Positions 8,641 to 18,046 are shown, counted from the first letter of the stretch. The stretch: 64,000 nt of DNA from Microbacterium sediminis (GCF_004564075.1 NZ_CP038256.1:1798001-1862000), one strand, 5' to 3'. Program-made: numbers and translations. Notes: generated by a model not told the origin, from the letters alone.

Positions 8641-8685
8641 AAAACGAAGAAAGACCCGGCCGTTGGCCGGGTCTTTCTTCGTTTT
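8641..8685 (-). terminator. Terminator after tRNA-Leu
   Basis: A perfect inverted repeat with 21-base arms (8641-8661 and 8665-8685) and a 3-base loop. The core is GACCCGGCC/GGCCGGGTC, and the outer arms are A-rich on one side and T-rich on the other, so the stem carries its own U-tract. It begins one base from the tRNA 3' end. Confidence 0.9.
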
Positions 8686-8686
8686 G

Positions 8687-8772
8687 TGCGCGAGGGGGGA
8701 CTTGAACCCCCACGCCCTAATACGGGCACTAGCACCTCAAGCTAGCGCGTCTACCTATTCCGCCACCCGCGC
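8687..8772 (-). tRNA. tRNA-Leu (anticodon GAG)
   Basis: An 86-nt class II tRNA. The acceptor arms GCGCGGG and CTCGCGC pair with one G-U, followed by discriminator A; CCA is not encoded. The anticodon loop TTGAGGT lies between GCTAGC and GCTAGT, giving anticodon GAG (reads CUC/CUU). The long variable arm (GCCCGTATTAGGGC) and T-arm GGGGGTTCAAGTCCCCC are typical of tRNA-Leu. Confidence 0.95.
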
Positions 8773-8865
8773 ATCTGGGTGTGATCCGCATTGCGGACCG
8801 AGGAACAACATTACCACGGGTTGGAGGGGGCGACGAATGGGGACGACGCCCGGGCGCGCCGCCGG

Positions 8866-9963
8866 CTAGGCGACGCTGACGCCGAAGAGGAGGCCGAGGA
8901 GGTAGGTGACCGCGGCGGCGCCGAAGCCGATGCCGAGCTGGCGGAGGGCGCGCGGGATGGGCGCGGCGCCCGAGAGGAGGCCCACGGTACCGCCCGTGAA
9001 GAGCAGGGCGATGCCCACCAGGACGAGGGCGACCACCACGGCGGCCACGCCCGTCAGGCCGAAGATCCACGGCAGCACCGGGATCACCGCACCCGAGGCG
9101 AAGAAGAGGAAGCTCGACGCCGCGGCCTTGAAGGCGCCGCCCACGACCTCGTGCGCATCGACCGTGGCCGAGCGCGTCGGCATGTGGCCGGCGTGCGCCG
9201 CGGCGACGATCTCCCGCGCGTGATCGAGGGCCTCGCCCTCCGACATGCCGCGCGTGCGGTACACGAGCGCGAGCTCGTTGGCGTCGATGTCGAGATCCGG
9301 CAGGTACTGATCGCCGTAGTCGCTCGGCTCGGTCGCATCCAGCATCTCGCGCTGCGATCGCACCGAGACGAACTCCCCCGCCGCCATCGACAGCGCGCCC
9401 GCGAGCAGGCCCGCAAGGCCGCTGAACAGCACGAACTGCGGCGCCACGCCCGTGGCTCCGATGCCCATCACGAGCGCGAGATTGCTGACGAGGCCGTCGT
9501 TCGCACCGAACACGGCCGCGCGGAACGTGCCCGACAGGCGTCGGCGGCTGCGCGCGGCCAGACCCCGCACCACCTCGTGGTGGATCTTCTCGTCGGCGCG
9601 CATCGCCGGCGTCGCCCACGGGTCGGTGTCGTACGGCGAGCGCCCCTCGGACATCTGCGCCAGCGCGAGCGTGAAGACCGAGTCGAAGCGGCCCGCCATC
9701 CACCCCGTGAACCGGTCGGCCAGGCGCGCGCGCGGCAGCTTGGCCGGCAGGCCGCCGAGCAGCCCGATCCAGTGATCCTCGTGGCGCTTCTCGGCCTGTT
9801 CGAGCTGCAGCAGGATCTCGCGCTCCTCGCCCTCGCGCCGCCGGGCCAGGCGCCGGTACACGGCGGCCTCGGCCCGCTCGTCGGCGATGTACTGGGCGAA
9901 CCGCCGGCGCTCCGCGGCGGTCGGGGTGGCGGGCATCGGGCTCTCGGCAGGGGTATCGCTCAC
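8866..9963 (-). CDS. MbfA-like membrane ferritin: ferritin-like domain fused to VIT1/CCC1 iron transporter
   Basis: A 365-residue protein from GTG at 9963 (VSDTPAESP). Residues about 20-130 form a rubrerythrin/ferritin-like domain with carboxylate-rich helices (QYIADERAEAAVYRRLA and EQAEKRHEDHWIGLLGG, which holds an ExxH pair). Residues about 150-365 are a VIT1/CCC1 transporter: GTFRAAVFGANDGLVSN, then GALSMAAGEFVSVRSQ, and three C-terminal helices. This layout matches MbfA, an iron exporter of alphaproteobacteria; here export of Fe2+ or Mn2+ is an inference. An in-frame upstream start at 10023 is possible but lacks the usual spacing. Confidence 0.88.
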   Translation of the reverse strand: MSDTPAESPMPATPTAAERRRFAQYIADERAEAAVYRRLARRREGEEREILLQLEQAEKRHEDHWIGLLGGLPAKLPRARLADRFTGWMAGRFDSVFTLALAQMSEGRSPYDTDPWATPAMRADEKIHHEVVRGLAARSRRRLSGTFRAAVFGANDGLVSNLALVMGIGATGVAPQFVLFSGLAGLLAGALSMAAGEFVSVRSQREMLDATEPSDYGDQYLPDLDIDANELALVYRTRGMSEGEALDHAREIVAAAHAGHMPTRSATVDAHEVVGGAFKAAASSFLFFASGAVIPVLPWIFGLTGVAAVVVALVLVGIALLFTGGTVGLLSGAAPIPRALRQLGIGFGAAAVTYLLGLLFGVSVA

Positions 9964-10077
9964 TGGTTCCACGCTAGCCAGCCGACCGCGCCGCTCCCGC
10001 ACCGGGACAGGGATTGCCAGCATTTCGGAGCGCCGAAGCGGCGCGGCCGACGGGCCCGCCCACGCATGCCCGCCCGC

Positions 10078-11265
10078 TCAGCGCGTGAGGATCAGCGCGT
10101 CGCCCTGTCCCCCGCCGCCGCACAGCGCCACCGCGGCCGTGCCGGTGCCGCGGCGGGCGAGCTCGTGGGCCGCGTGCACGACGAGACGGTTGCCCGAGGC
10201 GCCGATCGGGTGACCGATCGCGATGCCGCCGCCGTGGATGTTGACGGCGTCGCTCGGCAGCCCCAGCTCCTTACGCGACTGCGCCACGACGGCGCCGAAC
10301 GCCTCGTTGATCTCGACGACGTCGAGGTCGGCGGCCGAGAGACCCTGCCTCTGCAGCGCCCGCGCGATCGACTGCGACGGCTGGGTGTGCAGCGAGTTGT
10401 CGGGCCCGGCCGTCTGGCCCGACGCGCCCACCGCCGCCAGCACCGTCCAGCCGCGCTCCTCGGCGAGCGCGCGCGTGGTGAGGACCACGGCCGAGGCGCC
10501 GTCGGAGATCGGCGACGAGTTGCCGGCGGTGATCGCACCGCCCTCGGCGAAGGCGGGGCGCAGGCCGGCGAGCGACTCCACCGTCGAGTCCGGGCGCACG
10601 CCCTCATCGGCCGAGACGATGAGCGGATCGCCCTTGCGCTGAGGCACCGCCACCGGCACGATCTCGGCATCGAAGACGCCCGCGCGCTGGGCCGCCGCCG
10701 CCCGCTGGTGCGAGAGGGCCGCGACCTCGTCCTGCTCGGCGCGCGTCAAGCCGTACCGCGCGTTGTGACGCTCGGTCGAGGCGCCCATGCTCTCGCGGTC
10801 GTATGCGTCGGTGAGGCCGTCGTGGGCGAGGTGATCGAGCACCTCGACCGACCCGTACGACCAGCCCTCCCGCGACTTCATGAGGAGGTGCGGGGCGTTC
10901 GTCATCGACTCCATGCCGGCGGCGACCACGACCGTCGCGTCGCCGAGGCGGATCATCCGGGCCGCCTCGATCACCGCGGTCAGGCCCGACAGGCAGACCT
11001 TGTTGACGCCGTGCGCGGGAACATCCCAGCCGATCCCCGCGCCGATCGCGGCCTGCCGGGCCGGGTTCTGCCCCGTGCCGGCCGGGAGCACCTGGCCCAC
11101 GATCACATGGTCCACCGCCGTGGGGTCGATCCCGCCGCGCTCCAGCGCCCCGGCGATCGCGATCGTGCCGAGGTGCGGGGCGGTGAACGCGGCGAGCTGC
11201 CCCCTGAGCCGTCCCTGCGGCGTCCGCGCCGCCGCGACGATGACGACATCCTGTGCCGCGGTCAT
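10078..11265 (-). CDS. Acetyl-CoA acetyltransferase (thiolase)
   Basis: A 395-residue thiolase. The nucleophilic Cys91 sits in [12 protein letters not shown], the His of the second motif in [16 protein letters not shown], and the acid/base Cys in [13 protein letters not shown] near the C-terminus. The substrate-binding [10 protein letters not shown] loop resembles biosynthetic/AtoB-type enzymes that cleave acetoacetyl-CoA to two acetyl-CoA. It is last in an operon with the two CoA-transferase subunits (4-base ATGA overlap with subunit B), which supports acetoacetate breakdown. A 3-oxoadipyl-CoA thiolase (PcaF) role is the main alternative. Confidence 0.93.
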   Translation of the reverse strand: MTAAQDVVIVAAARTPQGRLRGQLAAFTAPHLGTIAIAGALERGGIDPTAVDHVIVGQVLPAGTGQNPARQAAIGAGIGWDVPAHGVNKVCLSGLTAVIEAARMIRLGDATVVVAAGMESMTNAPHLLMKSREGWSYGSVEVLDHLAHDGLTDAYDRESMGASTERHNARYGLTRAEQDEVAALSHQRAAAAQRAGVFDAEIVPVAVPQRKGDPLIVSADEGVRPDSTVESLAGLRPAFAEGGAITAGNSSPISDGASAVVLTTRALAEERGWTVLAAVGASGQTAGPDNSLHTQPSQSIARALQRQGLSAADLDVVEINEAFGAVVAQSRKELGLPSDAVNIHGGGIAIGHPIGASGNRLVVHAAHELARRGTGTAAVALCGGGGQGDALILTR

Positions 11266-11912
11266 GCGGCCACCTCCTCCGTGCGAACGATCAATGCGGG
11301 TTCGGTCTTCGCGATGACCTCGTCGACGCTCACCCCGGGAGCCGTCTCCACGAGCACAAGGCCCTCCTCGGTCACGTCGATCACGGCCAGGTCGGTGATG
11401 ATGCGATCCACCACTCCCCGACCCGTCAGCGGCAGGGAGCACTCGTCCACGATCTTCGCCGAGCCGTCCTTGGCCACGTGCTCCATGAGCACGATCACGC
11501 GTCCGGCCCCGTGCACGAGATCCATCGCGCCGCCCGGTCCCTTCACCATCTTGCCCGGGATCATCCAGTTGGCCAGGTCGCCCGACGCCGACACCTGCAT
11601 CGCGCCGAGCACGGCCGCATCGATCTTGCCGCCGCGGATCATGCCGAAGCTCTGCGCCGAATCGAAGAAGCTGGCGCCCGGCAGCACGGTCACCGTCTCC
11701 TTGCCGGCATTGATCAGGTCGGGGTCGACGTCGTCCTCGAACGGGTAGGGGCCGACCCCGAGGATGCCGTTCTCGCTCTGCAGCACGAGCGTGGTGCCCT
11801 CGGGCACGTAGTTCGGGATCAGGGTGGGCAGGCCGATGCCGAGGTTCACGTACGCGCCGTCCGGGAGCTCGCGGGCCGCGCGGGCGGCCATCTCGTGACG
11901 GGTCAGTGCCAT
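11262..11912 (-). CDS. scoB: 3-oxoacid CoA-transferase subunit B
   Basis: A 216-residue subunit. The catalytic Glu47 that forms the acyl-CoA thioester is in [12 protein letters not shown], and the start [25 protein letters not shown] matches SCOT/ScoB proteins. With subunit A it moves CoA from succinyl-CoA to a 3-oxoacid such as acetoacetate. It is separated from subunit A by 3 bases and overlaps the thiolase start by 4. A beta-ketoadipate (PcaJ) substrate cannot be excluded by sequence alone. Confidence 0.92.
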   Translation of the reverse strand: MALTRHEMAARAARELPDGAYVNLGIGLPTLIPNYVPEGTTLVLQSENGILGVGPYPFEDDVDPDLINAGKETVTVLPGASFFDSAQSFGMIRGGKIDAAVLGAMQVSASGDLANWMIPGKMVKGPGGAMDLVHGAGRVIVLMEHVAKDGSAKIVDECSLPLTGRGVVDRIITDLAVIDVTEEGLVLVETAPGVSVDEVIAKTEPALIVRTEEVAA

Positions 11913-11915
11913 GGC

Positions 11916-12719
11916 TCAGGCTCCTTCCGGGGCGTTCGCGCCCGCATCGGTCGTGCGCTCGCGCACGGTGCGCTTCTCGATCCGCTTCTCGATGTCGCCG
12001 CCGACCTCGACGATCCGGTGCACGTAGATCCCGGGCAGGTGCACCTCGTCGGGGTCGAGCTCGCCGGGCTCGACGAGCTCCTCCACCTGCGCGATGCAGA
12101 CGGTGCCGGCCATGGCGGCGATCGGGTTGAAGTTGCGCGCGGCCCGGTGGAACACGAGGTTGCCGTGCCGGTCCCCCCGCATCGCGTGCACGATCGCGAA
12201 GTCGGTGACGATGCTCTCCTCGAGCACGTACTCGGCGGGCACCCCGCCGGGGGCGAAGGTGCGCACGTCCTTCGGCTCGCTCGCGATCGCGACGCTCCCG
12301 TCGGCCGCGTAGCGGCGCGGCAGGCCCCCCTCGGCCACCTGGGTGCCGACGCCGGTCTGCGTGTAGAACGCGGCGATGCCGGCGCCGCCCGCTCGCAGCT
12401 TCTCGGCGAGCGTGCCCTGCGGCGTGAGCTCCAGCTCGATCTCGCCCGCGAGGAACTGCCGCTCGAACTCGCGGTTCTCGCCCACGTACGAGGCCGTCAC
12501 CTTGCGGATGCGGCCCGCCGCGAGCAGCCGGCCGAGCCCCCAGGCGTCGACGCCGCAGTTGTTGGACACGACGGAGAGGTCGGTCGTGCCCTGCGCGAGG
12601 ATGGCCTCGATCAGCGCGGTCGGGTTCCCCGAGAGGCCGAAGCCGCCCGCGGCGATGCTCGCCCCGTCCGGGATGTCGGCGACCGCGGCCGCCGCCGACG
12701 CGTACTGCTTGTCGATCAT
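11916..12719 (-). CDS. scoA: 3-oxoacid CoA-transferase subunit A
   Basis: A 267-residue subunit starting MIDKQYASAAAAV at 12719, preceded by AAGGAG. The glycine-rich CoA-binding phrase AAGGFGLSGNPTALIEAI is at residues about 22-39, and GGAGIAAFYTQTGVGTQVAEGG follows. The C-terminal 35 residues are charged and longer than in ScoA of Bacillus. First gene of the scoA-scoB-thiolase operon and divergent from the IclR regulator, which probably controls it. Confidence 0.92.
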   Translation of the reverse strand: MIDKQYASAAAAVADIPDGASIAAGGFGLSGNPTALIEAILAQGTTDLSVVSNNCGVDAWGLGRLLAAGRIRKVTASYVGENREFERQFLAGEIELELTPQGTLAEKLRAGGAGIAAFYTQTGVGTQVAEGGLPRRYAADGSVAIASEPKDVRTFAPGGVPAEYVLEESIVTDFAIVHAMRGDRHGNLVFHRAARNFNPIAAMAGTVCIAQVEELVEPGELDPDEVHLPGIYVHRIVEVGGDIEKRIEKRTVRERTTDAGANAPEGA

Positions 12720-12837
12720 GCGTGACTCCTTCGTGACGCGACCCCCGTCGCCGTCGACGACCCCAGCGTGCCGCTGCCCCGACGGCACCGCCAGAATCGA
12801 TTGCGATGCGGCCGGGCGATCGCGTAGCGTCCACATC
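12720..12837. promoter_or_regulatory. Divergent control region between scoA operon and IclR gene
   Basis: The 118-base gap between the two divergent starts must hold both promoters and probably the regulator's operator. Candidate dyads are AATCGATT (12795-12802) and TCCACATCGTGGA (12830-12842), the latter overlapping the IclR GTG start. Assignment to IclR binding is inference. Confidence 0.5.
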
Positions 12838-13611
12838 GTGGACATCGTGGCGCAGGGCGTGCAGTCGATCTCGCGCGCGGCCCTGCTGCTGCGGATCGTC
12901 TCCCGCGCGGGCGAGGGCGGCGCGAAGACGGCCGACATCGTCCGCGAATCGGGCCTCACCCGTCCCACCGCACACCGCATCCTGTCCGCATTGCGGGCGG
13001 AGGGGCTGCTCGATCTCGACGCGCTGACCCAGCGGTGGGTGCCGGGCCCGGAGATGTTCCTCATGGGTACGGTGGCGGCCGCCCGCTACGACGTCTCGGC
13101 GCAGGCGCACGATATCGTCCGCTCGCTCGCCGCGCAGACCGAGGAGAGCGCGTTCCTCTCGGTGCGCCGCGGCGACGAGACCGTGTGCCTGATCCGCGAG
13201 GACGGCGCCTTCCCCATCCGCTCCCACGTGCTCTACGAGGGCGTGCGGTTCCCGCTCGGCGTCGCCTCGGCGGGACTGGCGATCCTGTCGCTGATGACCG
13301 ACGCGCAGGTCGACGACTACCTCGCCCGGTCCGGCCCCCTGCTCGCGCCGTGGGGCGACGCCCACCGCCCCGAGGCCCTGCGCGAGCGCATCGCACGCAC
13401 GCGCGAGGAGGGCTACGCCGTGAACCCGGGGCTGCTCGTGACCGGCAGCTGGGGCATGGGCGCGGCGGTGTTCGATCGCGCGGGCCAGCCGCAGTGGGCG
13501 CTGAGCCTGACGGGCATCGAGTCGCGCTTCTCCCCCGAGCGCCGCCCCGTGCTGGGCCGCATCCTCCTGGAGCACGCCCACGCCCTCAGCAAGCGCCTCC
13601 AGGCGCGCTGA
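12838..13611 (+). CDS. IclR-family transcriptional regulator
   Basis: A 257-residue regulator from GTG at 12838. Residues about 5-70 form the winged helix (VQSISRAALLLRIVSRAG, then LTRPTAHRILSALRAEGLL); residues 80-250 form the IclR effector domain (EESAFLSVRRGDETVCLIRE, VLYEGVRFPLGVASAGLAIL). IclR proteins sense small acids or aromatic intermediates and regulate a neighbouring catabolic operon. The divergent scoA-scoB-thiolase operon is the obvious target. Effector identity is not readable. Confidence 0.92.
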   Translation: MDIVAQGVQSISRAALLLRIVSRAGEGGAKTADIVRESGLTRPTAHRILSALRAEGLLDLDALTQRWVPGPEMFLMGTVAAARYDVSAQAHDIVRSLAAQTEESAFLSVRRGDETVCLIREDGAFPIRSHVLYEGVRFPLGVASAGLAILSLMTDAQVDDYLARSGPLLAPWGDAHRPEALRERIARTREEGYAVNPGLLVTGSWGMGAAVFDRAGQPQWALSLTGIESRFSPERRPVLGRILLEHAHALSKRLQAR

Positions 13612-13623
13612 GCCGCGCCGGCG

Positions 13624-15369
13624 TCAGGAGTGCACGCGGCGCCGCAGCACCTGGATGCGCTTCTGCAGCTGCGCCACCGTCGCCTGCGCCACGGGCGGCC
13701 CGCCGCAGGTGCGGCGCAGTTCGGCGTGGATGGCGCCGTGGGGCTGGCCCGTCTGCCGCGCGTAGACGCCGACGAGGCTGTTGAGCAGCTGCCGCTGTTC
13801 CTTGAGCGTGCGGTGCAGCGGCTCGGGCAGCGACGACTCGCCGCCCGAATGCTGCTCGCGCGCCTCGCGGGCCTGGCGGTGGCGCGACTGGCGTGCGACG
13901 CGCTGCATGAGCAGCTCGTGCACGTGCTCGGGCTCGAGCAGGCCGGGCAGCCCGATGAACTCCTGCTCCTCGTCGGTGCCCGGCACGGCCAGCTGGCCGA
14001 ACTCCTTGCCCTCGAACACCATGCGATCGAAGTGCGCGACCGATCCGAGGGCCTGGAAGGAGCCCTCCTCCGTCAGCGCATCGGACGCCTTCTCCTCGCG
14101 CTCGGCGGCCTCCAGCAGCGAGTCGTCGAGGCCGTCCTCGTCCTTCTCGCGGCGGTCGAGCACGTGATCGCGCTGGCGCTCCAGCTCGCTGGCCAGGCCC
14201 ATGAGCACGGGCACGTGCGGCAGGAACACGCTCGCGGCCTCGCCCCGGCGGCGCGCCCGCACGAAGCGGCCGATCGCCTGCGCGAAGAACAGCGGCGTCG
14301 ACGACGAGGTCGCGTACACGCCCACCGCGAGGCGCGGCACGTCGACGCCCTCCGACACCATGCGCACCGCGACCATCCAGCGGTCGTCGCTCTCGCTGAA
14401 GCGCTCGATCCGGCGCGACGCCTCGGCGTCGTCGGAGAGCACCACCGTCGCCCGCTTGCCCGTGATGGAGTGCAGCAGCTTGGCGTACGCCCGCGCCGCG
14501 GTCTGGTCGGTCGCGAGCACGAGCCCGCCCGCGTCGGGCACGTGATGGCGGATCTCGGTGAGCCGGGCATCCGCCGAGCGCAGCACCGCCGACATCCACT
14601 CCCCGCCCGGATCGAGCGCCGTGCGCCACGCCTGAGCGGTGATGTCCTTGAGGTTGTCCTGACCCAGATGCGCCTCGAGCTCGTCGCCCGCGCGGGTGCG
14701 CCACGTCATGTGGCCCGAGTACACGTGGAACAGCACCGGGCGCACGACGCCGTCGGCGAGCGCGCGGCCGTAGCCGTAGGCGTAGTCGGTGACGGACGTG
14801 CGCCGGCCCTGCTCGTCGGGCGCGTATTCCACGAACGGGATGGGGGCGTCGTCGCTGCGGAACGGGGTCCCGCTCAGCAGCAGGCGGCGCGTGGCCGGCC
14901 CGTACGCCTCGCGGATCGCGTCGCCCCAGCTGAGGGCGTCGCCGCCGTGGTGCACCTCGTCGAGGATCACGAGGGTGCGGGCGCGCTCGGTGAGCGCCCG
15001 GTGCACGCTCGCCTTCGCGGCCACCTGCGCGTAGGTCACGACCACGCCGTGGTACTGGCGCGACGGCGCGGTGTGGCTGTTCTTGAAGTTCGGATCGAGG
15101 CGGAGGTGCACGCGGGCCGCGGCATCGGCCCACTGGGTCTTGAGGTGTTCGGTCGGCGCGACGACGATCACCTGGTCGATGAGGTCGTCGTGCCGCAGTT
15201 TGCGCGCCACCGTGAGGGCGAACGTGGTCTTGCCGGCGCCGGGCGTCGCCGCGACGAGGAAGTCGCGCTTCGCCGCCGCCTCGTACGCGTCGAGGGCCTC
15301 CTGCTGCCAGGCTCGGAGGCTTCCCGCCGTACCCCACGGGGCGCGTTGCGGAAAGGACGGAGACAGCAC
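13624..15369 (-). CDS. DEAD/DEAH-box (SF2) helicase
   Basis: A 581-residue ATPase. A Q-like WQQEALDAYE precedes Walker A ATPGAGKT (residues 41-48); motif II is DEVH (137-140), motif III LLLSGTPFRSDDAPIPFVEY, and motifs V/VI VRMVSEGVDVPRLAVGVYAT and FAQAIGRFVRARRRGE. The C-terminal 180 residues are highly charged with coiled-coil character and ends in a Gln-rich helix. This is a conserved actinobacterial helicase of the XPB/RAD25-like branch with unknown substrate. It is convergent with the IclR gene (12 bases apart). Confidence 0.9.
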   Translation of the reverse strand: MLSPSFPQRAPWGTAGSLRAWQQEALDAYEAAAKRDFLVAATPGAGKTTFALTVARKLRHDDLIDQVIVVAPTEHLKTQWADAAARVHLRLDPNFKNSHTAPSRQYHGVVVTYAQVAAKASVHRALTERARTLVILDEVHHGGDALSWGDAIREAYGPATRRLLLSGTPFRSDDAPIPFVEYAPDEQGRRTSVTDYAYGYGRALADGVVRPVLFHVYSGHMTWRTRAGDELEAHLGQDNLKDITAQAWRTALDPGGEWMSAVLRSADARLTEIRHHVPDAGGLVLATDQTAARAYAKLLHSITGKRATVVLSDDAEASRRIERFSESDDRWMVAVRMVSEGVDVPRLAVGVYATSSSTPLFFAQAIGRFVRARRRGEAASVFLPHVPVLMGLASELERQRDHVLDRREKDEDGLDDSLLEAAEREEKASDALTEEGSFQALGSVAHFDRMVFEGKEFGQLAVPGTDEEQEFIGLPGLLEPEHVHELLMQRVARQSRHRQAREAREQHSGGESSLPEPLHRTLKEQRQLLNSLVGVYARQTGQPHGAIHAELRRTCGGPPVAQATVAQLQKRIQVLRRRVHS

Positions 15370-15434
15370 CCATCCACGATAGGCGACCCCTCCGACACCG
15401 CCCTGAGATCGGCGCGTCGTCGTAGTCTCATCTC

Positions 15435-16262
15435 ATGACGATCGAGCCGAGCAACCGGACCCCCTCCATCGACAATGAGGGCCCCCACCCCTGGCGTCGC
15501 TTCGTCGCCATCGGCGACTCGTTCACCGAGGGCATCGGCGATCCCGAGCCCGGCTCCCCCGACGGCCACCGCGGCTGGGCCGATCGCGTGGCCGAGGTGC
15601 TCGCCAGCCAGGTCGACGACTTCGCCTACGCCAACCTCGCCGTCCGCGGCAAGCTCATCCGGCAGATCGTCGCGGAGCAGCTGGACCGCGCGATCGAGCT
15701 GAAGCCCGACCTCATCACCTTCTGCGCGGGAGGCAACGACGTCATCCGCCCCGGCACCGACCCGGACGAGATCGCCGTGCTGTTCGATCAGGCGGTCGCG
15801 CGCCTGAGCGTCGACGGGGCGACCGTCGTGCTGTTCACCGGCATCGACGTGGCGTGGTCGCCGGTGTTCCGACCCTTCCGCGGCAAGATCGCGATCTACA
15901 ACGAGAACATCCGCGCCGTCGCCGATCGCTACGACGCCATCGTGGCCGATCAGTGGGCGCTGAAGTCGATCCAGGACCCCCGTTTCTTCGCCGATGACCG
16001 CCTGCACATGAACCCGCTCGGCCACCACGAGGTCGCCCGCATGGTGCTGCGGGCGCTGAACGTGCCGAACGATCTGCAGCCGATGCAGCCCGATCCCCTG
16101 CCGGAGCGCCGGTGGACCGAGGCCCGGCGCGAGGACCTCGTCTGGGCGCGCACGCACCTCGTCCCGTGGGTGCTGCGGCGCCTGCGCCACCAGTCTTCGG
16201 GCGACCACATCACCGCCAAGCGCCCCGAGGCACTGCCGTTCGCCGCGCCCCGCGTGGACTGA
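15435..16262 (+). CDS. SGNH/GDSL hydrolase
   Basis: A 275-residue cytoplasmic-looking esterase/lipase of the SGNH fold. Block I is GDSFTEG (residues 27-33, nucleophile Ser29), block III is FCAGGNDVIRPG with the oxyanion Asn, and block V is DRLHMNPLGHHEVA with the catalytic Asp and His. There is no signal peptide. The substrate is unknown. It diverges from the helicase; the next gene is convergent and ends one base away. Confidence 0.92.
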   Translation: MTIEPSNRTPSIDNEGPHPWRRFVAIGDSFTEGIGDPEPGSPDGHRGWADRVAEVLASQVDDFAYANLAVRGKLIRQIVAEQLDRAIELKPDLITFCAGGNDVIRPGTDPDEIAVLFDQAVARLSVDGATVVLFTGIDVAWSPVFRPFRGKIAIYNENIRAVADRYDAIVADQWALKSIQDPRFFADDRLHMNPLGHHEVARMVLRALNVPNDLQPMQPDPLPERRWTEARREDLVWARTHLVPWVLRRLRHQSSGDHITAKRPEALPFAAPRVD

Positions 16263-16263
16263 C

Positions 16264-17094
16264 TCAGCGCTGCGCGTATCGCAGCGCCCACAGCGCCACG
16301 GCGGCGGCCGACGCGACGTTGAGGGAGTCCACTCCCCCGGCCATGGGGATCGTCACCACGCGATCGGCGGCGGCGAGCGCCTGCCGCGAGAGCCCGTCGC
16401 CCTCGGAGCCCATGACGAGCGCCACCCGCTCGGGCACGTCGTCCACGAACGCCTCGAGCGAGACGGCGTCGTCGGCCAGCGCCAGCGCGGCGATCGTGAA
16501 GCCCGCGTCGTGCAGCAGCTCGGTGGCGCCGGGCTCGCCGCCGCGGTCGCGCCACTCCGGAAGCCGCGTCCACGGCACCTGGAACACGGTGCCCATGCTC
16601 ACGCGCACGCTGCGGCGATACAGCGGATCGGCGCACCGCGGCGTCACGAGCACGGCGTCGGCGCCGAGCCCTGCCGCCGCGCGGAAGGCGGCACCCACGT
16701 TGGTGTGGTCGACGATGTCCTCGAGCACGAGCACGCGCCGCGCCCCGGCGAGGACCTCGGCGACCGGCCGGTCCGCGGGGCGATGCATCGCGGCGAGCAT
16801 GCCGCGGTGCACCGTGTAGCCGGTGACCGCCTCGGCCACGGCGTCGGGCACCACGTACACCGGCACATCGGGCAGCGCCGCGAGGAGGCGCTCGACGTCG
16901 GGCAGCCACTTCTCGGCCGTCAGCACCGAGCGCGGCTCGTGGCCGGCGGCGAGCGCGCGGCCGAGCACCTTCGCCGACTCCGCCATGTAGAGCCCGCCCT
17001 CGGGCTCGAGCACCCGCCGCAGCGCCACATCCGTCAGGTCCCGGTAGTCCGCGAGGCGGGCATCGCCCGGGTCGTCGATCCGCTCCAGCAGCAT
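16264..17094 (-). CDS. SpoU/TrmH-family RNA methyltransferase
   Basis: A 276-residue SPOUT methyltransferase. The three family motifs are visible: the N-containing VDHTNVGAAFRAAAGLGAD, motif 2 VALVMGSEGDGLS, and motif 3 IPMAGGVDSLNVASAAAVALW, which form the trefoil knot that binds SAM. Residues 1-110 are an L30e-like RNA-binding extension. It probably methylates a ribose 2'-O in rRNA or tRNA. Converges with the GDSL hydrolase gene. Confidence 0.92.
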   Translation of the reverse strand: MLLERIDDPGDARLADYRDLTDVALRRVLEPEGGLYMAESAKVLGRALAAGHEPRSVLTAEKWLPDVERLLAALPDVPVYVVPDAVAEAVTGYTVHRGMLAAMHRPADRPVAEVLAGARRVLVLEDIVDHTNVGAAFRAAAGLGADAVLVTPRCADPLYRRSVRVSMGTVFQVPWTRLPEWRDRGGEPGATELLHDAGFTIAALALADDAVSLEAFVDDVPERVALVMGSEGDGLSRQALAAADRVVTIPMAGGVDSLNVASAAAVALWALRYAQR

Positions 17095-17149
17095 TCCTCC
17101 AGCCTAGGGACCGCGGCCGGGGCCCACCGCTGCGGCCTAGACTTCGGAT

Positions 17150-18001
17150 GTGTCCGTGATGTCCCCGCTCGATGCCACCCAGGCCGCCCAGGTCGGCCGC
17201 GCGATCGATGCGCTGAGCGGGCGACGGATCGCCGTCCTCACCGGTGCGGGCGTCTCCACCGATTCGGGCATCCCCGACTACCGCGGCGAGGGCGCCCCCA
17301 AACGCAACCCGATGACGGCGCAGACCTTCCTCAGCGACGAGGCCGCGCGGCGCCGCTACTGGATCGGCTCGCACCTCGGCTGGCGCGCCTTCTCGGCCGC
17401 CGCTCCGAACCCCGGCCACGAGGCGATCGCCGCCCTCGAACGGGCCGACGTGGCCACGGGCGTCATCACCCAGAACGTCGACGGCCTGCATCTGCGCGCC
17501 GGCAGCCGGCGCGTGGTCGAGCTGCACGGCACGATGCGCCGCGTGTTCTGCCTGCAGTGCGGGCAGGTGTTCGACCGCCGCGACATCGGCGCGCGCCTGG
17601 AGGCCGCCAACCCCTGGATCACCGTGCCCGAGAACGTGCCCCTCGGCCCGGACGGCGACGTGCTGCCCGAGTCGTCGGAGGACTTCGTCGTGCCGGTGTG
17701 CACCGTGTGCGGCGGCATGCTCAAGCCCGAGGTGGTGTTCTTCGGCGAGTACATCCCCGCCGAGAAGTTCCGCGAGGCCGAGCAGCTCGTCGCGTCGGCC
17801 GACGCGCTGCTCGTGGCGGGATCCTCGCTCGTGGTCAACTCCGGCATCCGCCTCGTCGAGCGCGCCCGCCGCCGCAGGCTGCCCGTCGTGATCGTCAACC
17901 GCGGCGAGACCAAGGCCGACGCCCGCGCCACCGTCAAGATCGACGCCGGCACGAGCCCCGTGCTCACCGAGCTGGCCCGCGCGCTGCCCGCGCTGCGCTG
18001 A
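17150..18001 (+). CDS. Sir2-family NAD-dependent protein deacetylase
   Basis: A 283-residue sirtuin. NAD-binding motifs are LTGAGVSTDSGIPDYRGEG and TQNVDGLHLRAG, the catalytic His is in VELHGTMRR, and two zinc pairs are FCLQCGQ and CTVCGG. The C-terminal GSSLVVNSGIRLVE and VIVNRGETKADARAT complete the Rossmann fold. Start is GTG at 17150 (ATG at 17159 is possible). It likely removes lysine acyl groups from metabolic enzymes using NAD+. It is followed 45 bases later by the phosphatase gene. Confidence 0.93.
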   Translation: MSVMSPLDATQAAQVGRAIDALSGRRIAVLTGAGVSTDSGIPDYRGEGAPKRNPMTAQTFLSDEAARRRYWIGSHLGWRAFSAAAPNPGHEAIAALERADVATGVITQNVDGLHLRAGSRRVVELHGTMRRVFCLQCGQVFDRRDIGARLEAANPWITVPENVPLGPDGDVLPESSEDFVVPVCTVCGGMLKPEVVFFGEYIPAEKFREAEQLVASADALLVAGSSLVVNSGIRLVERARRRRLPVVIVNRGETKADARATVKIDAGTSPVLTELARALPALR

Positions 18002-18046
18002 GCCGCGCTCAGCCGCCGGTCGGCGACGGATCGCTACGCTCGATCC

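Noticed and set aside
10078-13581. Apparent 1167-residue fusion of thiolase with upstream sequence
   Set aside because: Only the last 395 residues are a thiolase; the rest reads through the CoA-transferase and IclR genes in a wrong frame.
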